From NCBI GenBank assembly GCA_009777005.1, contig WRMT01000205.1, forward strand, positions 1 through 5,534: a stretch of DNA of 5,534 nucleotides, given 5' to 3'. The notes under the pieces are model-generated. The model was given only the letters and a program-made list of their open reading frames with translations, did not search any database and was not told the origin of the DNA. Numbering within the stretch: position 1 is the first letter of the stretch; every line of letters begins with the position of its first letter. Shown here piece by piece: positions 5,196 through 5,534 of the stretch. Both the position numbers and the translations under genes were made by a program. This DNA is from Methanobrevibacter sp. Lineage in GTDB: Archaea; Methanobacteriota; Methanobacteria; Methanobacteriales; Methanobacteriaceae.

Positions 5196-5534
5196 AAAAA
5201 ATTTTTATAAATATTAAAAATTCAGCTATTTATTCATATTAAAAAAATTAATTTTACAAAACACTAGAATTATTGTGTTGATATAATTTTGTTAAAATTA
5301 TTTTTGTTATATTGTTTATAATATAGTCCTGAAGGGAAGAATTGTAATTAATGCTTTGTTAAAATATCACTTTATTTCTGATAAATATATTTATAATAGC
5401 TTTAATTTTAAAAATAAATATTAATAATTTTATTATAAAAAAAATATAAAATATTTTAAATTATATTTAAAAATGAATGAATTTAAAGATTTTAAAAAAT
5501 TATAATAAATTAAAAACTTTATTTTTAGGACTAT

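Larger units (their letters stand above)
4835..5534. other. 700-bp A/T-rich region without a recognisable gene
   Basis: No open frame of useful length or tRNA/rRNA shape is visible; the ATG codons seen near 5351 and 5473 are followed by stops within 4 and 11 codons. The region holds the tacaat/attgta dyad at 4872-4891, a degenerate direct repeat (5112-5180), two perfect inverted repeats (5147-5195) and the motif tttacaaaacacta (5253-5266). A less A/T-biased patch, agtcctgaagggaag, lies at about 5325-5339 downstream of TATA-like ttataatata (5315-5324), so an untranslated small RNA or a leader of the next gene cannot be excluded. Confidence 0.5.

Noticed and set aside
5473..5505. Small open frame starting ATG near the right edge
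   Set aside because: It codes for only ten residues (MNEFKDFKKL) and has no ribosome binding site.

Overview
The window looks like part of a very AT-rich methanogenic archaeon of the Methanobacteriales, most likely Methanobrevibacter or a close relative. The evidence is the gene content (archaeal aspartate dehydrogenase, an archaeal Thg1-type tRNA-His guanylyltransferase, small PRC-barrel proteins and a stand-alone tRNA-binding OB-fold protein), GGTGA-type ribosome binding sites, A/T-dominated codon use, and long intergenic spacers that are almost only A and T. The genus is an inference from family resemblance; no search was run.

Layout. Positions 1-373 (minus) hold the N-terminal 124 codons of an IS1182-like transposase that runs off the left edge. 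Its base composition is clearly richer in G+C than the rest. After an A/T spacer, 669-1394 (minus) encodes a 241-residue tRNA-binding-domain protein. It is transcribed divergently from two adjacent PRC-barrel genes (1680-2003 and 2022-2357, plus), which are tandem paralogues that also share their ribosome-binding leader. A 744-bp spacer follows, containing about sixteen units of a 19-bp tandem repeat (2674-2976). Next comes nadX, L-aspartate dehydrogenase (3102-3866, plus), then a short spacer made of three copies of a cytosine-free 46-bp repeat (3918-4043). The third copy ends five bases before the likely start of thg1 (4049-4834, plus). The last 700 bp are A/T-rich, with no gene I can support, but with two perfect inverted repeats and a degenerate direct repeat.

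Function. The genes do not form one pathway. nadX makes iminoaspartate for NAD synthesis, thg1 and the OB-fold protein concern tRNA, and the PRC-barrel pair is of unproven role. PRC-barrel proteins have recently been linked to FtsZ/SepF-based division in haloarchaea (CdpB1/CdpB2), so a tandem pair in a methanogen is the best candidate here for a little-studied system. The second most unusual features are the two unrelated tandem repeat arrays that flank nadX.
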